The notes: generated from the letters alone by a model not told the origin. Positions 44,009 to 58,493 are shown, counted from the first letter of the stretch. The stretch is 64,000 nucleotides of DNA from Blastomyces gilchristii SLH14081 (GCF_000003855.2 NW_003101680.1:2502729-2566728); one strand, 5' to 3'. A program made the numbers and translations.

Positions 44009-46621
44009 ACTCTGAAAAAGAAGTCATTATCAAAATCACTGACAGAGTTATTAACAAGATCACTGACAGCAGAATCATGTATTAATCTATTTCATCAGTC
44101 TGGTCAATATCAAGAAGACTCTAGAAAAGTTATCTTATATTACAATAACAGATTCTTGTATGACACTTTCTCAACAATATCATGATTATCTAGATATCTT
44201 TTAACAAGATAATATTATAAATATACCTTCTTTATGAGACTCAGGAGTGAATCACAGTATCAAGTTAAAAAAGAAGAATGATAAGAATCTTAAGTCACTA
44301 TAAGACTCTCTTTATAATATGTCTTAAGATGAACTTCTTCTTCTTTGAAAGACACTCAATGATCTGTTAGATAAGAAATTCATATATATTAGCAACTCTT
44401 CTACTGCAGCTTCTATTCTCTTTATAAAGAAGTCAGATGAAGAACTCTGATTCTGTGTTAACTACTGAGATCTGAACAGATTGACAAAGAAAGATTGATA
44501 TTTCTTATCTCTTATCAATGAAACTCTAGCACAGATCAGATAAGCTCAATAGTTTATAAAACTAGATATTATCACTGCATTTCATAAGATTCATATCACT
44601 GAAGAAGATAAATGACTTACAGTATTCTGAACATATTATAGTCTCTTTGAATAAATAGTCACACTCTTTGAACTGACTAATATTCTCAGTATATTTCAGA
44701 AGTATATTAACTGAGCACTCTGAGATTTTCTTAATAAGTTTGTATCTGCTTATCTAGATGATATTCTCATTTTCATCAATGAATTCAGAAAAGAATATCA
44801 AGAGTATATATAAAGAGTATTATAATAATTACAAGAAGCAGAACTATCAATTGATATTGATAAGTGTAATTTTAAAGTTAAGAGTACTAAATACTTAGAT
44901 TGCATCATAGAAGCTGATAAGAAAATTTAAATGAATTCTGAGAAGATCTCTATCATTCTTGAATAAGAAGCTTCACATTCTATGAAAGATATACAAAGCT
45001 TCATTGAATTTGCTAACTTCTATCAGTAATTTATATGAAACTTCTCAGATATTATGAAATCACTTATAGAACTCACTAAGAAGAACTCAGTATTTTAATA
45101 ATCAGTAAAGACTGAAGCTGGTTTTATATAGATAAAGAAGATGTTCATTAATACTTTTCTACTGATAATATTTGATTCTGATTATAAGATAGTTATTAAA
45201 GCTGATTTCTCTGACTATATAATAGAAGAAGTAATATTATAATATAATAATGAAGATATTCTACAATCATGTGTCTTCATATCTAAGAAACTGAGTCTCA
45301 CTAAATGCAATTATGAGATCTATGATAAGAAACTTCTCATAATTATACACTATTTAGAAGAATGAGACTCTGAACTCTGAAGTGTCTCTGAATTTGAGAT
45401 AGTCACAGATTATAAAAATCTCAATTACTTTATAACTACTTATAAACTTACTGAATAATAGATGCAATGATCTGAGTTTCTAAGCTACTTTCATTTTATA
45501 ATACACTACTGTTCTGACAGTCAGAACTCAATGACAGATGCTCTCTCATAATAAGAGCAGAATATATTATCTAATATAACAGATACTCACTGAATGAACT
45601 GAGAGCACTGACTCTTGAATCTGAAGATACTAGTTAATTAAGATAAAACAGCTCACAGCACTATACATACTTCTTCAATTAGAACTGTCACTGATATCTC
45701 AACTTCTCTCAAATCTATATTAGATGAGCTATGACATACAGCAGCTTAAACTGATGAACTTCTTTAAATACTTACTGAAGCAGTATAACAAGAAGCACTC
45801 TGATTTCTCTCAGAATTATGTGTAAGAACTGACATCTCAGAATGTTCAATCAATGATAATAATACTTTACAATTTTATAAATGATACTGAGTCTCTTACT
45901 TCAAACTCTTACACATCTGACAAATGTAAGAGATGTATGATTTATGTATAATGAATTATTCAGACTGTGAACAACTGTATAGAATAATCTTTCAAGAGTT
46001 CTATTAATCTGAGATATTAAATAGTATCAGATACTTTATTTAAAACTGTAACTACTATTCTTCTATTATCTTATAAAAGAATCATAGAAAAGATCTACTG
46101 AAATCACTTAATATTTCTGATAGAATCTGATGAGATGTAGTAATTAACTTCACTATTAATCTATCTGAGAGTAAGAGTTATAGAAACATTCTGATCATTG
46201 TTAACTGACTAAGTAAAGATATAATATTGAAATCTTGTAACAAGATGAATGCTGAATAAGTCACTGAAGCCTTCTTACAGAGTTCATTCTATCAGATACA
46301 TGAGTTGCTGAGATCAATAGTATCAGATTAAGACTGCTAATTCATGAGCACTCTCTGAACTAGAATCTGTTAAGTTCTTAAGATTATACACTGTCTGTCA
46401 ACTGTCTATCACTCTGAGATCAATGATGTATCAGAATAGATAATTTAAACTGTAAAGAATTATCTTTATAAGTTCTGTAATCACTTATAAGATGATTGAT
46501 ATAATCTTCTTCTACATGCAGAGATTGCTATCAACAGTCAAGATACTGTTTTAATAGATATAAGTCTGTTCTTTCTTACACACAGATATTATATAAATGT
46601 GTTGAATCTTCTAGAGATTAC
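44009..46621 (+). pseudogene. Family 1 copy 3: RT, RNase H and integrase
   Basis: This resumes copy 3 after copy 4. RT spans about 44340-45000, with KLDIITAFHKIHITEEDK near 44560 and an intact YLDD box at 44751-44762. RNase H is at about 45130-45560 ([18 protein letters not shown] near 45310, then a SQNSMTDALS block). Integrase runs over about 45900-46620, with DVVINFTINLSESKSYRN near 46140 and LHAEIAIN near 46510. It is cut at 46621 by copy 5, before the GPY/F-like module. Trp and Arg codons are widely changed to TGA. Confidence 0.9.
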
Positions 46622-46892
46622 TGTGGCGGGCTGCGCCCGATCAATCATATAGACTATTTCATTACACTCCATAGATTCTTCCATTCCCGATCGCCGATCC
46701 GCGGCCGCTACGAACGCGCGCATATTCTTCCGCCCCGAAGCTCCACCATGTACGCCACCACATACACGTATAAATATCCACCTCAATCACTGATTCTCGC
46801 ACTTCCTCTTTCTTTCCTTCTTTAATGTTTTTATCTTTGTTATATAAGACCTATCAATATTATACTGATGTATTCAGCATAGGCCTCTTACA
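46622..46892 (+). repeat. 5' LTR of family 1 copy 5
   Basis: The LTR is 271 bp, TGTGGCGGGCTGCGCCC to CCTCTTACA, with a single minisatellite unit and very little mutation in the first 150 bases. TATAAATA is at about 46769. The shorter length against 333 and 363 is accounted for by the number of U3 units. Confidence 0.94.
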
Positions 46893-48475
46893 CTATAAAA
46901 ATGTTTATCATCTTCTTATTAGAAAACAATTATTCACACATCATCTTCTCATCAGAAATGATTATTCATTGAGAGATATCTGAACATATAATAACATATA
47001 AGAAATAGAGAAACAGTCAAACAGTTAAGCAGACACTGAGTTCTCAGATAGAAGCTTGCTTATCAGTTACTCTGACTCTGTAACAAGATCTTATGAAGAG
47101 AATAAGATCTTATAAAAGAATATCAGTGAAAGATCTGAGAGTTCTGACATTTAAATGTATAAGAATACAATTACACTTTTTCAGATTTCACAGATATTAT
47201 ACATCTGATGATTAATATAATCATGTCTAATAATAATATAAAACTCTCAAATATGAGCATAGACATGATGTCACAGTGACTTCAAGCAATGTTGAAATTA
47301 CAATAATAATAAATAGCTAATATACATGCAACTCAATAACTTCAATATGAAGAGATTCAATGATTAACTCATGCAATTTCAACATCTACAGAATTAAATA
47401 TAAAAGTACTGAAAGAATACTTAGATACTTCTATATATTTTAATGCTTCTGATCTCACTCTCTACTCATTATAAAGAATGAAAATGCTTATAAAACTGAG
47501 TATAGATGAAGATTTCATCAGTTTATTAATCAATCAAGATTGATATATCAATGAACAATTGAAGAATCACATAAAACAGAAGTTTCATTCATGAATGAAA
47601 GCATGTGAATCAGTGTTATAAATGCCTGATAATATTATCAAATATCTTGATATTCTGTTTTAAGACACTGTCATGCAATAGAAAATATTAGATTGATTAC
47701 AGAGTGTCTGACAGAGAAATACTTCTCTTACAACATTTATCTCTGACTTCAATATCAAGATTCTAGAAGCAGGTGATCAATCTTGAAAGAATCAAATAAA
47801 GATTAGCATACTCAAGACAACATTAACTTTCAAACTCTTACAGGCTCTTGTAAGTGTAGACAAAGATCAGACTTATAAAGATTTCTGCACACAGCTCTGA
47901 ACAATGAATGACTGTCTTATCAAGCTCAAGAATATACAGAACAGTGACAGAAGACATTATATCTCAGTGACTCATACATCTGTACTGAGAAATAACAATG
48001 ATGCAGATGTCATGAATTGAGTAGACTTGAATGTCTATATATAAGCAAGAGTCTTCATCATCTGAACAGGCTTCTGAGTCTCTGAAATCACTTCTGAAGA
48101 AGTTGCTGATCAATGTCAATATGAAGTGTGCATTAACTGTAACTGATCAGAACACATTGCTTTCAACTGCTAATCAATCTATGTATCATCATACTTAAGA
48201 GAAAGATTAGTGTCTTCTCATTCAAAGAATGAATCAGTGTCTGTTCACATCAATCATATTACATTAGAGAAAGATTCAGAAGATAACTATAAGAATACTC
48301 TAATGAAACAGAAAAAAGATTAGCTTCTGTTTAAATTTATAAATAGAAGCTTGAAGAGATCAGATGACAATAATTTGAAGAGAAGATAATAATAAATATG
48401 ATTCTTATATCTACTGTGATTGATAACATGTATAATATAAAAGTCATGATAGACAGCAGTCTATGTTACTATACA
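46893..48475 (+). pseudogene. Family 1 copy 5 gag, inactivated
   Basis: The leader and gag align with copy 3. The zinc knuckle near 48128-48170 reads CINCN*SEHIAFNC, keeping all four ligands (CX2CX4HX4C); this is the best-preserved knuckle of family 1 in the window. Interrupting stops are TGA and TAA. Confidence 0.82.
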
Positions 48476-50735
48476 ATGATAAAATCTTCAGTTGTAAGAT
48501 ATCATAATCTTCAGTGTATCTCTTTATCAAAATCTTGACTTCTCACAGAATTTGATAATTTAAAAGATATTTATACTCATTACATAGTAAAGCTGATCAT
48601 AGATATGAGAGAACATCAATGTGAAGATGTCTATGTATATAAAGTTAATAATCTTGATTATAATCTTATATTAGAACTTGTCTGACTATCTGAATAAAGC
48701 ATCTTATTGAACACTTAAAACAGAAGCTTGATATTCTCTAACAATGATAGAATTCATGAAGATAATATTCACAAGATCATTGATCTGACACAGTTCTCTG
48801 TCAACATCTATAAAATACTCAGAAAAAGAAGTCACTGAAAGAATTACTGATAGTAGAATTATATATCAATCTATTTCATCAGTCTGATCAATATTAAAAA
48901 GGCTCTAGAAAAGTTATTCTGTGTTATAATAACAGATTCTTGTACAAAACTTTCTTAATAATATCATGAATATCTAGATATCTTCTGATAAGATAATATT
49001 ACAAATATACTTCTCTTATAAGATTCTGAAGTGAATTACAGAATCAAGTTAGAGAAAAAGAATGATAAGAACTCTAAACTGTTATAAGACTCTCTTTATA
49101 ACATATTCTGAGATGAACTTCTTCTTCTTTGAAAGACACTCAATGATCTGTTGAATAAAGAATTCATATATATTAATAACTCTTTTACTGCAGCCTCTAT
49201 TCTCTTTGCAAAGAAATCAGATAAAGAACTCTGATTCTATGTAAACTACTGAGATCTGAACAGATTGACAAAGAAAGATTGATATTTCTTATCTCTTATC
49301 AATGAAACTCTAGCACAGATCAGATGAGCTCAATGATTTATAAAACTAGATATTATCACTGCATTTCATAAGATTTATATCACTGAAGAAGATGAATGAC
49401 TTACAGTATTCTGAACATGTTATAATCTCTTTGAATAAATAGTCATACTCTTTGAACTAGCTAACATTCTCAGTATATTTCAGAAGTATATTAAGTGAGT
49501 ACTCTGAGATTTTCTTGATAGATTTGTATCTACTTATCTAGATAAAATTCTCATCTTCACTGATGAATTCAGAAAAGAATATCAAGAGTATATGTAAAAG
49601 ATATTATAACAGCTATAAGAAGCAGAACTATTAATAGATATTAATAAGTGTGATTTTGAAGTCAAGAGTATCAAGTATCTGAGTTTTATTATAGAAGCTG
49701 GTAAGAGAATTTGAATGAATTCTGAGAAAGTCTCTGTTAGTCTTGAATAAGAAGCTCTGTATACTGTGAAAGATGTATAAAGCTTCATCAGATTTACTAA
49801 CTTCTATCAGTGATTTATATGAAACTACTCAGATATTGTGAGATCACTTACAGATCTCACTAAGAAAGACTCAGTATTTTAATAATCAGTGAATACTGAA
49901 GCTGCATTTATATAGATGAAGAAGATATTCATTAATATCTCTCTACTGATAACATTTGATTCTGATCATGAGATAGTTATTAAAGCTGATTTCTCTGACT
50001 ATATAATAGAAGAAGTAATATTATAATATAATGATGAAGATGTTCTACAATCATATATCTTCATGTCTAAGAAACTGAGTCCTGCTGAATGCAATTATGA
50101 AATCTATAATAAGAAACTTCTCACAATTATACACTGTTTAGAAGAATGAGACTCTGAACTCTGAAGTATCTCTGAATTTGAGATAGTCACAGATTATAAG
50201 AATCTCAAATACTTTATAATTATCTATAAACTTACTGAATAACAGATGTGATAATCTGAGTTTCTAAGCTGCTTTTATTTTATAATACACTACTATTCTG
50301 ACAGTCAGAACTTGATAACAGATACTTTCTTATGATGAGAGTAAGATATACTATCTGATATAACAGATACTCACTGAATGAACTGAGAGCACTGGCTCTT
50401 AAATCTGAAGATATTAGTTAATCAAGATGAAACAGCTCACAGCATCATATATACTTCTTTAATTAGAACTAACATTGATATCTTCACTTCTTCTACACTG
50501 AATGAACTGTGATATAGAGCAGCTCAGGCTGATGAACTTGTTCAGACTCTCACTGAAGCAGTACATCAAGAAACATCTTAATTTCCCTTAGAACTATATA
50601 TAAGAATTGATATTTCAGAATACTTAATCAATGATAATAACACTCTACAATTTCATGAATAATACTGAGTCTCTCACTCTGAACTCTTATACACTCAGAT
50701 AATACAAGAGATACATGATTCATGTATAATCAGTC
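48430..50735 (+). pseudogene. Family 1 copy 5 pol fragment (PR, RT, RNase H)
   Basis: The protease site MIDSSLCYYTM is near 48445. RT spans about 49080-49800 with the catalytic box changed to YLDK at 49535-49546, which would destroy activity by itself. RNase H is at about 49930-50380, with VIKADFSDYIIEEVIL near 49980 and [10 protein letters not shown] near 50090. The frame stops where family 3 copy 2 inserted. Confidence 0.88.
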
Positions 50736-50993
50736 TGTAAGAATAAGTGCTCACAGGCGATTATTCGGGTGTTTGCAGCTTAGCGTGATATGTACTGTTA
50801 ACTACTAGAAGTATTCATGATAGAAAGATAAAATGTAGAGATCAAATGTATAATAGTATTCAAGCTGAGTTGTGAATAGTATTCATGAACTCCAGTCTAT
50901 ATAGTTGTGTGTAGCCAAGGGTCACTAGCTCTATTAATTATATGAGAGATAGGAATAGAGATAAAGAATTTATAAGAAGTGAGATTTCTTACA
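50736..50993 (-). repeat. 3' LTR of family 3 copy 2
   Basis: A 258 bp LTR; on the plus strand TGTAAGAATAAGTGC to GATTTCTTACA. The polypurine tract AGAGAGAGAGA (minus strand) adjoins at 50994-51008. Confidence 0.94.
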
Positions 50994-51779
50994 TATCTCT
51001 CTCTCTCTAAGGCTTCATCTGCAAAGTCTTTTACTGAGTGACTTCATAGAATCAGCTCAGCACTGCAGTGATACTCACTAAAAACCCTTCATATCTATAA
51101 AAATCTCAGTGAGGAAAAATCCCTTGTTATCATGAAGAGAAAAGAGTCTGTCACTCAATTTCTTATTTTATAAGATTCTTTATGATTTACAGATTCTTCT
51201 CTGACTATCATGCAGATTCATCTCATATCTTTCATACAGAAGAGTTTCAGTTAACTCTTAATTATTTTCATGAAATTTATATGTAATTATTATATAGATT
51301 CATCTTACAGATGAATCACTCTCTGTGAGATCACTCTCATTAAAGAGAAGTATTCATAAGTTAATCTTTCACTCATTCTTGTGAATCACTGTTCTTTGAC
51401 ACTGTAGAATTATGAGGAATTTTTCATTCTTTCACTAACTCTATAGAATTGTAGAATCAAGATATCTGCAGTCTGCAATCACTCTTTATAGTTATATAGA
51501 AAGATTCAGACCTGTAATTCACAATCACTCTTTATTTACTAGAGTAATCTGACTATTCTGTGAGATCACTCACAGTGTAAGCAAATCTCTCTAGAGTAGT
51601 ATAAATATTTCAGATCTATTCACAGAATCTTATCTTCTTTTCTCTTTTTCTGTAACAGCTCTTATTCTTATAAACTGTAAGTATTCTTATTCATCTGTGA
51701 AGTGTTTTCATTCAGATAATAGAGAGAGAGTGTTTCTGACAATATCTGTATATTAATTTAAGAACTTCTCAAGAATAAA

Positions 51780-52600
51780 AAAATTTTTCAATTTCAATAT
51801 CTTCATAACAATGTCTGACTGTCACTGAGCTTCTTGTAAGTGTTCTCATAACTTCTCTGATCACTTTTTACTGACTGATGAAGCAGAGATATCATTATTC
51901 ACAACAGTGTCTTCACTTCTCTCAGTTTCATCATCACACTCAATCTTCAGATCAGCTGTCAACTTCATATCTCTCTCAGATCAGTTTCTGGCTTCAAGCA
52001 GTGCAGTTCTTCTCTTTACTGTAAGTCTTCTCATAAGTAATTTCTTATAGATTCTAGCTGACAGTTCTTGCAAAGCTTCTGATTTTGTCAGTATCTTCTG
52101 TAGCTCTGCAGGCCTATGATCATTCTCTCTCTACTCACACAATCTCTGACTAGACATATGCAAATATGCCTAGGTTCTCTATCAATGATTCTCACGCCGC
52201 AGCGCATTTCTGCAATCTCATTGTCAATGAGAGATAAATTCCTGAGTACTCACAAAATCCGGGTAATCAAGACAATGTGAATGTTATGAATTTGTGATGA
52301 GAGTTGATCTGAACAGATGAGCTCTCTCTTCATATTTTAATTATTTTCAGACTGAATACTTCAGTATAACTGAGAAAATGAACACAGCTTCATGAGAGAT
52401 ATCTGATCACATACACAGACAGTCAGCTCTCAAGATTCTGCTATAACTGTATATATTCTGATATTTAGCTTCTCTGAAGTCTGTGCATTTCTGACAGTCT
52501 TCATATTAAATGTAATAATTGTCTGTATCACAGATATAATACTCTCTGCTTCTTTGAAAAGAGAAATTGATAGTTATAAGAAGATTGAGTATCACAGATA
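51780..52600 (-). pseudogene. Family 3 accessory frame, copy 2
   Basis: On the minus strand the frame seen in copy 1 recurs here: RPAELQKILTKSEALQELSA near 52120, RRLTVKRRTALLEARN near 52030 and an acidic CDDETERSEDTVVNND block near 51930. Fewer stops occur in the middle than in copy 1. The region upstream (52150-52600) matches the MSVIQ part. No known domain. Confidence 0.5.
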
Positions 52601-52649
52601 TTGAGAGTGTGAGTGTGAATTTTCTTTATTTTTTCTTTATTAATCTCTA

Positions 52650-55600
52650 AATTATGTTTACAGCCCTGTTTATTTTCTTGTTTTTTTAACTTTAATAAGA
52701 GTATGATTTCTTCTTCTCTTTATATACACTGCAGACTGTTCATCTCAGTAGAAACTCATTATCTTATAGACTAGAATTCACAAATAACAGTATTAATATC
52801 TTTATCATAATCAGATTCTTAGTGAAGATTATATTATTCTGACTTGTCAGAATTTATAATATAAAAGTTATGTCTCAGCTTCTGCAGATGTCTTATCTGT
52901 CTGAATAATTCTCAAGTGAACTCATTTATCTTATCAGAATACTCTTATCACTGAATCTTGAATCAGAGCTCATAATCTTGCTTCTCTGAGTTAATAATCT
53001 CTTTGATCTGATATTCTCTTTCACTCTCTAGTACTTTATGAACAGAGTGATGAGTCATAGAATTCTCTTCTGAGAATTTCTTATATTTACAGAGTAAAGA
53101 GATATGAAAAACATTATATATCTATAACTCAGATAACAGTTTCAATCTATAGAACTGTGAGCTAACTTTCTTCATAATTTTATAAGACTCTGTCTGTAAG
53201 AAATTCAGCTTCTTACTAGATCTTCACATAATAATATTTTCTAGACTCAGTCAGACTCTATCATCTTTCTTGAAACTCTTTATAATATACTTGAAGTCAT
53301 AGTATCTCTTCTGATACTCTTAAGTCTTTCTTAAGAATTCACAGACTTTCTCCCAGATCTTCTGAATTCTCTCAGCCTGTTCACAGGTATCATCACACTC
53401 TATAGTATACTCTCACAGGTTTATCAAGATTATTCATGAATAAGTCTCAGTGAGCATCTCAAAGAGAGTTTTATCTATACTGACATGCTTTAAGTTGTTA
53501 TATATAAACTCTGTGAGTGATAATCAATACACTCAGTCATTCTGATTGTAATTGATAAAGCACTGTAGATACTGTTTTAATATACTTATCAGATATTCTA
53601 TCTGATCATCTATCTATTAATGAAAAGTCATGCTTAGATCTTACAAGATCTTCAGTATAGTCATCAGATCAGATTAGAACTCTTCTATGAAGATTGATTC
53701 TGTATCTGAGACAATGTTTACAGATAATTCATGCAATTAGATTACATTATAGACAAAGATATGAGTCAAATTCTTTGACTTCAAGTTCTTATAAGTGAAT
53801 ATAAAGTGTGTTATCTTGATGAAGTAATTCACTATCATCAGCACACTATCAAAGCAGGCATTATATATGTTCTTACTTTCAGAGAGACTTACAAGAGTAT
53901 TCATTTCTAACTGTTCTCAAGATTCTCACAGAATGAGTAGAGAAGTAAGTTCTTTATATAGTCTGAACTGTACTATCTATGAATTCTGATAAATAGTATA
54001 AGAATTCACTATCTTCTTCATAAGTTCTCACATCTTCAGTCAGAAGTATTTTCTTATAAGTAACTCATGAGTTCTACTATCTGTAAAATGATCTGTTAGA
54101 GAAGAGTTATGATATCTTTTAATAAGTTCTATGCATAGAAACTTATTTACAGGTATATAAATCTGATTCTCTCTTTATAAGAGGCTATTTAAGTCTCTTT
54201 AATTCTTTATTTCTGCAGAGTTGATCTCTGCTGTAAGCAGTTTCTGAATATACTGAGTATATTCATTCTTCAGTTACAGTTCAGACAATCTGAATAGAAG
54301 ATTTTATAAAGACTTATATTCTGTTTTTTCTTATATCAGATCTTCTACAGTACTTCTCAAGACCTGTAAATTCTTCAGATTATAGAAACTCTCTTCAAGA
54401 ATTCTTATAGAGATTCTCAGAGTGTTGACTCTCAGTGTTATAGAGAGTAGTTGTATAGACTTCTTTTCTCTCTTTTCTCTCTTCTCTTATAAGAAATTGA
54501 GAGACTCTTCAGTCAATCTCTTTGTAATACTCAGTCTAAGCATTCTGTGAAGCTTTTCTATCTTCTCTAGTCTCTCTATATCTGTTATTCTAGTCTTCTT
54601 AATATAGTCTGATCTGTGAGAGAGTCTATTCACTGAGTTCTTAGTTCTCTTAATATATTCTATCTTGAATCAGAACTCACTCAGTCTCTGAGTTCAGTAA
54701 ATCTATCATTGTAAGAGTTTCTTAATTGAAGTAAACTATTACAAGCTGTTATGATTAATTCTAACAGTAATTACTATCACAAGACTCTCAAACTAGTGAT
54801 ATTAGTGACAGAAGAATTTCACTATTATGAAAAGCTTCTGATTATAAATATTATAGTTGATCTTCATAAGTTACATCTTTTATAAGAAAAAGATCACTGA
54901 AACTCAGTTCTCATTTGACTGTAGTTATAAGACTATTTCTGAAATTATAAAGAAGAAAATATCTATCTTTAATCTGATTAAGAGTAAGAGATTAAAGTGA
55001 AACAGTATCACTGTATCTGTGAATATCTATTTTAATCTTGTAAAGACTCTGTGAGCTTCTAAGATAAGAAAGTTCTTACAGTTCTCTCTTCTTAACAATC
55101 TTTTCATTCTCTATTTATGAAATGACTTCTTCTTATTTTCACTCTTCAGTATGTCTGTAAGAGCTAAGAAGATTCTTATAAACACAAAGATAAACTATCT
55201 ATAGAAATTCATGAAGCTCAGAAAGATCTAAATCTCATAAATACTAGTTAACTTCACTTATAATAGAATAGTCTTAACTTATAAAGGTTTCATCTGAATA
55301 TTATCTATAGTGATTATATAGTCTAGGAAATTAATCTGATGAATACTGAAGTTGCACTTTATAAGCTTAATATACAGTTCTGTCTCATCTAAGATCTTTA
55401 ACACACTTCACACATGCTCAGTGTGTTCTTTCTTCTTCATGAAGTACATCATTACATTATTCAGATATATTACTATGAAGATATTCAGATATATATGAAG
55501 TGTTTTATTAATGAAAGACTGGAATACTGTGAAGATATTAATCAGATTAAAAGACATCACTAGATATTCAAACAATTTCAGTGCAGTTCTAAAGACAGTC

Positions 55601-57286
55601 TTTTATTCATTCTCAGACTGTATTCACAGCTATGTATATATATTAATCATATTCAGTTGTGTGAATATGACAGCTTCTGTGAGATAATTGATTACATTCT
55701 CAATTGAAGACAGGGAGTAGCAGCTCTTTATTATCTTGAAGTTCAGGTCATAGTAGTCTACATATAATCTGAGATCTCTGTTCTTCTTCTTCATGAATAT
55801 CACACAGGCTTCTGCAGAGGCCTGTGAAGATCAGATAAAGTCATTCTTCAGATTCTTCTTCACATAGGCTTATAAGATCTCTGTCTCATGATAAGAGAGC
55901 TTGTAGATTGATTCTTAGAAGAGTTTCTACTCTTCTATTAAATCTATTATCAGATTCTTCTTATAATGAGAAGAAAGCTCAGCTGTTTTTACTGAGCTGA
56001 ACATCTCTGTGAGATCTTGATATTTCTCTGATATCTGAAGCTCAGTTTTCATGACTGCAAGATTCTCAGACACTTATAAAGTCATTATATAGATGAGCTT
56101 GTCTTCTCTAATTAACTCTGCAGTATCAACTGATTCTATCTCTGTGAGTAAGTCTGTCAACACTGATCAGAAGTATAAACCTGACTCACAGACAGCTATG
56201 TGTGAATTGTGTCTTTGAAGTTATACAAGTTTTAAGTATATATCATCTGTAATGTTCACAATGATCACAGTTTCTGTAAATCTTCTTCAGATTTCAGAGA
56301 GATCTTGTAATTCAAAGATGATTCTTATAAGTCTCTCAGCTCTCAGATCTGAGTTCTCACACTCTGCTTATTGTAAGAGCAGATTCTCAGTTTTTATCAT
56401 TCAGCTAATTTACTTTGTGAGCTTTAGAAACACTACAGTGACCTGAAATCCTGAGTTCATTAATACTTCTCATACTTGTAAGATAGCAGTATCACAGTAC
56501 AGTCTCTCTCTATAAGTAAGCATTTTCATCAGAGAAGTAACAGATTCAGGTATTAGCTTCAAGACTCTTAAGAAGGCTGTTGCTGACTCTGTCTATGACT
56601 CTTCAAATTCCTGTTTTAATTTATTCAGACAGTTTGTATGAAGATGTTCTGATTTAGAATAGATAAAGCAGAGTCTCTTTTTCTTAATCTCTCTGTTATA
56701 CACTCTATTTATAAGAGCTTATGAAGCTCTTTCTCTCTACTCAGTAGTCAGATATGAATCTCTCTGTGTCTTATCATCTTTTTCTAACAAATCTGTTCTC
56801 TGTTATTCTAGTTCTTACAGAGTCAGTCAGTGATCTGCTCTTCACAGATCTGTGACTCTTACAGTGATCTGTAAGTGATGAATAAGTATCATCAGTTTCT
56901 TCAGAGTTAAGAACTTAGAGTCTTACTCAATGAGCTTATTCTATATATGTTTATTCAGTTTCTTTATGAATATTATTATTCAGGTCTTGTTTCAGAGCTC
57001 TGTTTTCACAGATCTCAATTCATATCATATTTTCATGAAGTGCTGTGAGTAGTCATCATCAGATTTCTTGTCTCTTTTTCTAATATTGATAATCACAGTT
57101 CAGGTGTTCTCTGTTCAGCTTGCAGAGTCTCTTAACTTATTCTCTAAATAGGTCTTGAGAACAGATCAGCACAATCTCTTATAATCATTCTCTAGATAAT
57201 TCAGTCAGTTCTTGACTTCAGTGTAATAAAGGTCTGTTATTGCATAGATAACAGCTTCTTCATCTTTCATGTTACACAGTTGAGCT
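52650..57286 (-). pseudogene. Family 3 copy 2 pol and gag 3' part, inactivated
   Basis: Read leftward from 57286: the gag helical part, then the zinc knuckle (complement of about 56625-56680). Next come the protease region (about 56500-56150), RT (about 55950-55200) with the box now YLNN near 55460, and RNase H (about 55050-54720). The integrase zinc region (about 54150-54000), core (about 53850-53460) and chromodomain (about 53035-52890) follow. All domains are interrupted by stops. Confidence 0.88.
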
Positions 57287-58235
57287 TAGACTGGCCGGCA
57301 GAACCATGAATTTCACATTTGATCTCATTTGGTCTGATTCTATACATTTCTTGGCGTGAGTCCCACCAGGACCAAGCCTTGAAAAAATCTGAAAATGAAC
57401 CATTTCTGAGAGAAATGGCGTGAAAAATGACCAGATTTAATTCAAGAACAGTGAAATGAGAGTAATTTCTCAGAATAAACTGTGAAAGATGATCATTCTT
57501 CTAAAATCAGAATGAGACTGAGACTGAAGATTAAAATCAGTTTCATTCAGTTCATTCAGTGATTGCTTATATAATCAGAATTTGGTAACAATTATTGATA
57601 ACACTCATGAAATAACTAAATACATTCTTGTGTAAGTTTATTCTTCACTTTCTCATGAAAACTACACTTCTCTGATATACTGTGATCAGAGGTATTAAAC
57701 TGTCTGATAATTTCATGTTTTACAATCATGAGTTTCTTGATTGTTTCTCCTTGTAATTGTCTCTGATAATAGTGACAAATATCTTGACTTGAGTTGAACT
57801 TTCACTTCATTCCCACCCCTGTCAATGAAATTGTCAGAATATCATGCACTATCAGTGCAACAGTTGAATATGTACTCTCAACAATTTTTCATAACTCTAG
57901 AATTGATTTGATGTGTAAATTTGTCAGATTATCTTGAAGATAGCAGTCAAATTCAGTTTTACAAGCATGTAGTTTTGCCTGATTTTCAGTTGCAATCAAT
58001 GTATGCAAGTTCTGTTTCAAAGTTAGTATTATAGTTCTATGAAATATGAAGCATTATCAAAGATCATTACTTACTAGAGAATTGTATTTCACTGTCTTCA
58101 CATCTCAAACATCTGCTCATTCAAATCTCTGATAGTTAGCATTGTAGTAGTCTCAGGCTAATTTAACATACAAGTCTTGTTTCTTCTCTGTTCAATCTTG
58201 AGAAGTGTAGATGTTAACTTGATGAGAGAAATCTA
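57287..58235 (-). mobile_element. hAT transposon end with transposase C-terminus
   Basis: The left end TAGACTGGCCGGCAGAACC is shared with the 506 bp element at 20893-21398. On the minus strand a frame near 57860-57720 reads VALIVHDILTISLTGVG and then DICHYYQRQLQG, the shape of the hAT C-terminal dimerisation region (conserved pattern: aromatic or Leu-rich helix, then IPATSA..ER.FS and ARDICHYRR in fungal members). One TGA replaces an expected Glu/Arg-type position. GC content and GG/CC content are near normal at the left end, so decay is light. The rest of the transposon lies beyond family 3 copy 3. Confidence 0.7.
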
Positions 58236-58493
58236 TGTAAGAAATCCCGCTTCTCGCGGATTCTTTACCTCTATTCCTATCTCTCGTGTAACCAATAGGG
58301 CTAGCGGCCCTTGGCTACACACAACTATATAGACTGTTGTTCATGAATACTATTCATAACTCAGCTTGAATACTATTATACATTTGATCTCTACATTTTA
58401 TCTTTCTACTGTAAATACTTCTAGTAGTTAACAGTACATATTATATCAAGCTGTAAACATCTGAATAATCATCTGTGAGCACTTATTCTTACA
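58236..58493 (+). repeat. 5' LTR of family 3 copy 3
   Basis: A 258 bp LTR, TGTAAGAAATCCCGCTTC to ATTCTTACA. The first 90 bases retain CpG and the stem motifs; the remainder is mutated. Confidence 0.94.

Larger units (their letters stand above)
46622..50735 (+). mobile_element. Family 1 copy 5: 5' part of an interrupted element
   Basis: A plus-strand copy inserted into copy 3 integrase after GATTAC. The LTR, leader, gag, protease, RT and RNase H are present. It is interrupted at 50735 (after CAGTC) by family 3 copy 2. Its integrase, chromodomain and 3' LTR should lie beyond the window end. Confidence 0.92.
50736..57286 (-). mobile_element. Family 3 copy 2: element interrupted by hAT
   Basis: A minus-strand copy with its 3' LTR at the left, then the accessory frame, chromodomain, integrase, RNase H, RT, protease and gag. 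It breaks inside gag at 57286, where a hAT element begins. The rest of gag and the 5' LTR should lie beyond the window. It is inserted in family 1 copy 5 after CAGTC. Confidence 0.92.
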
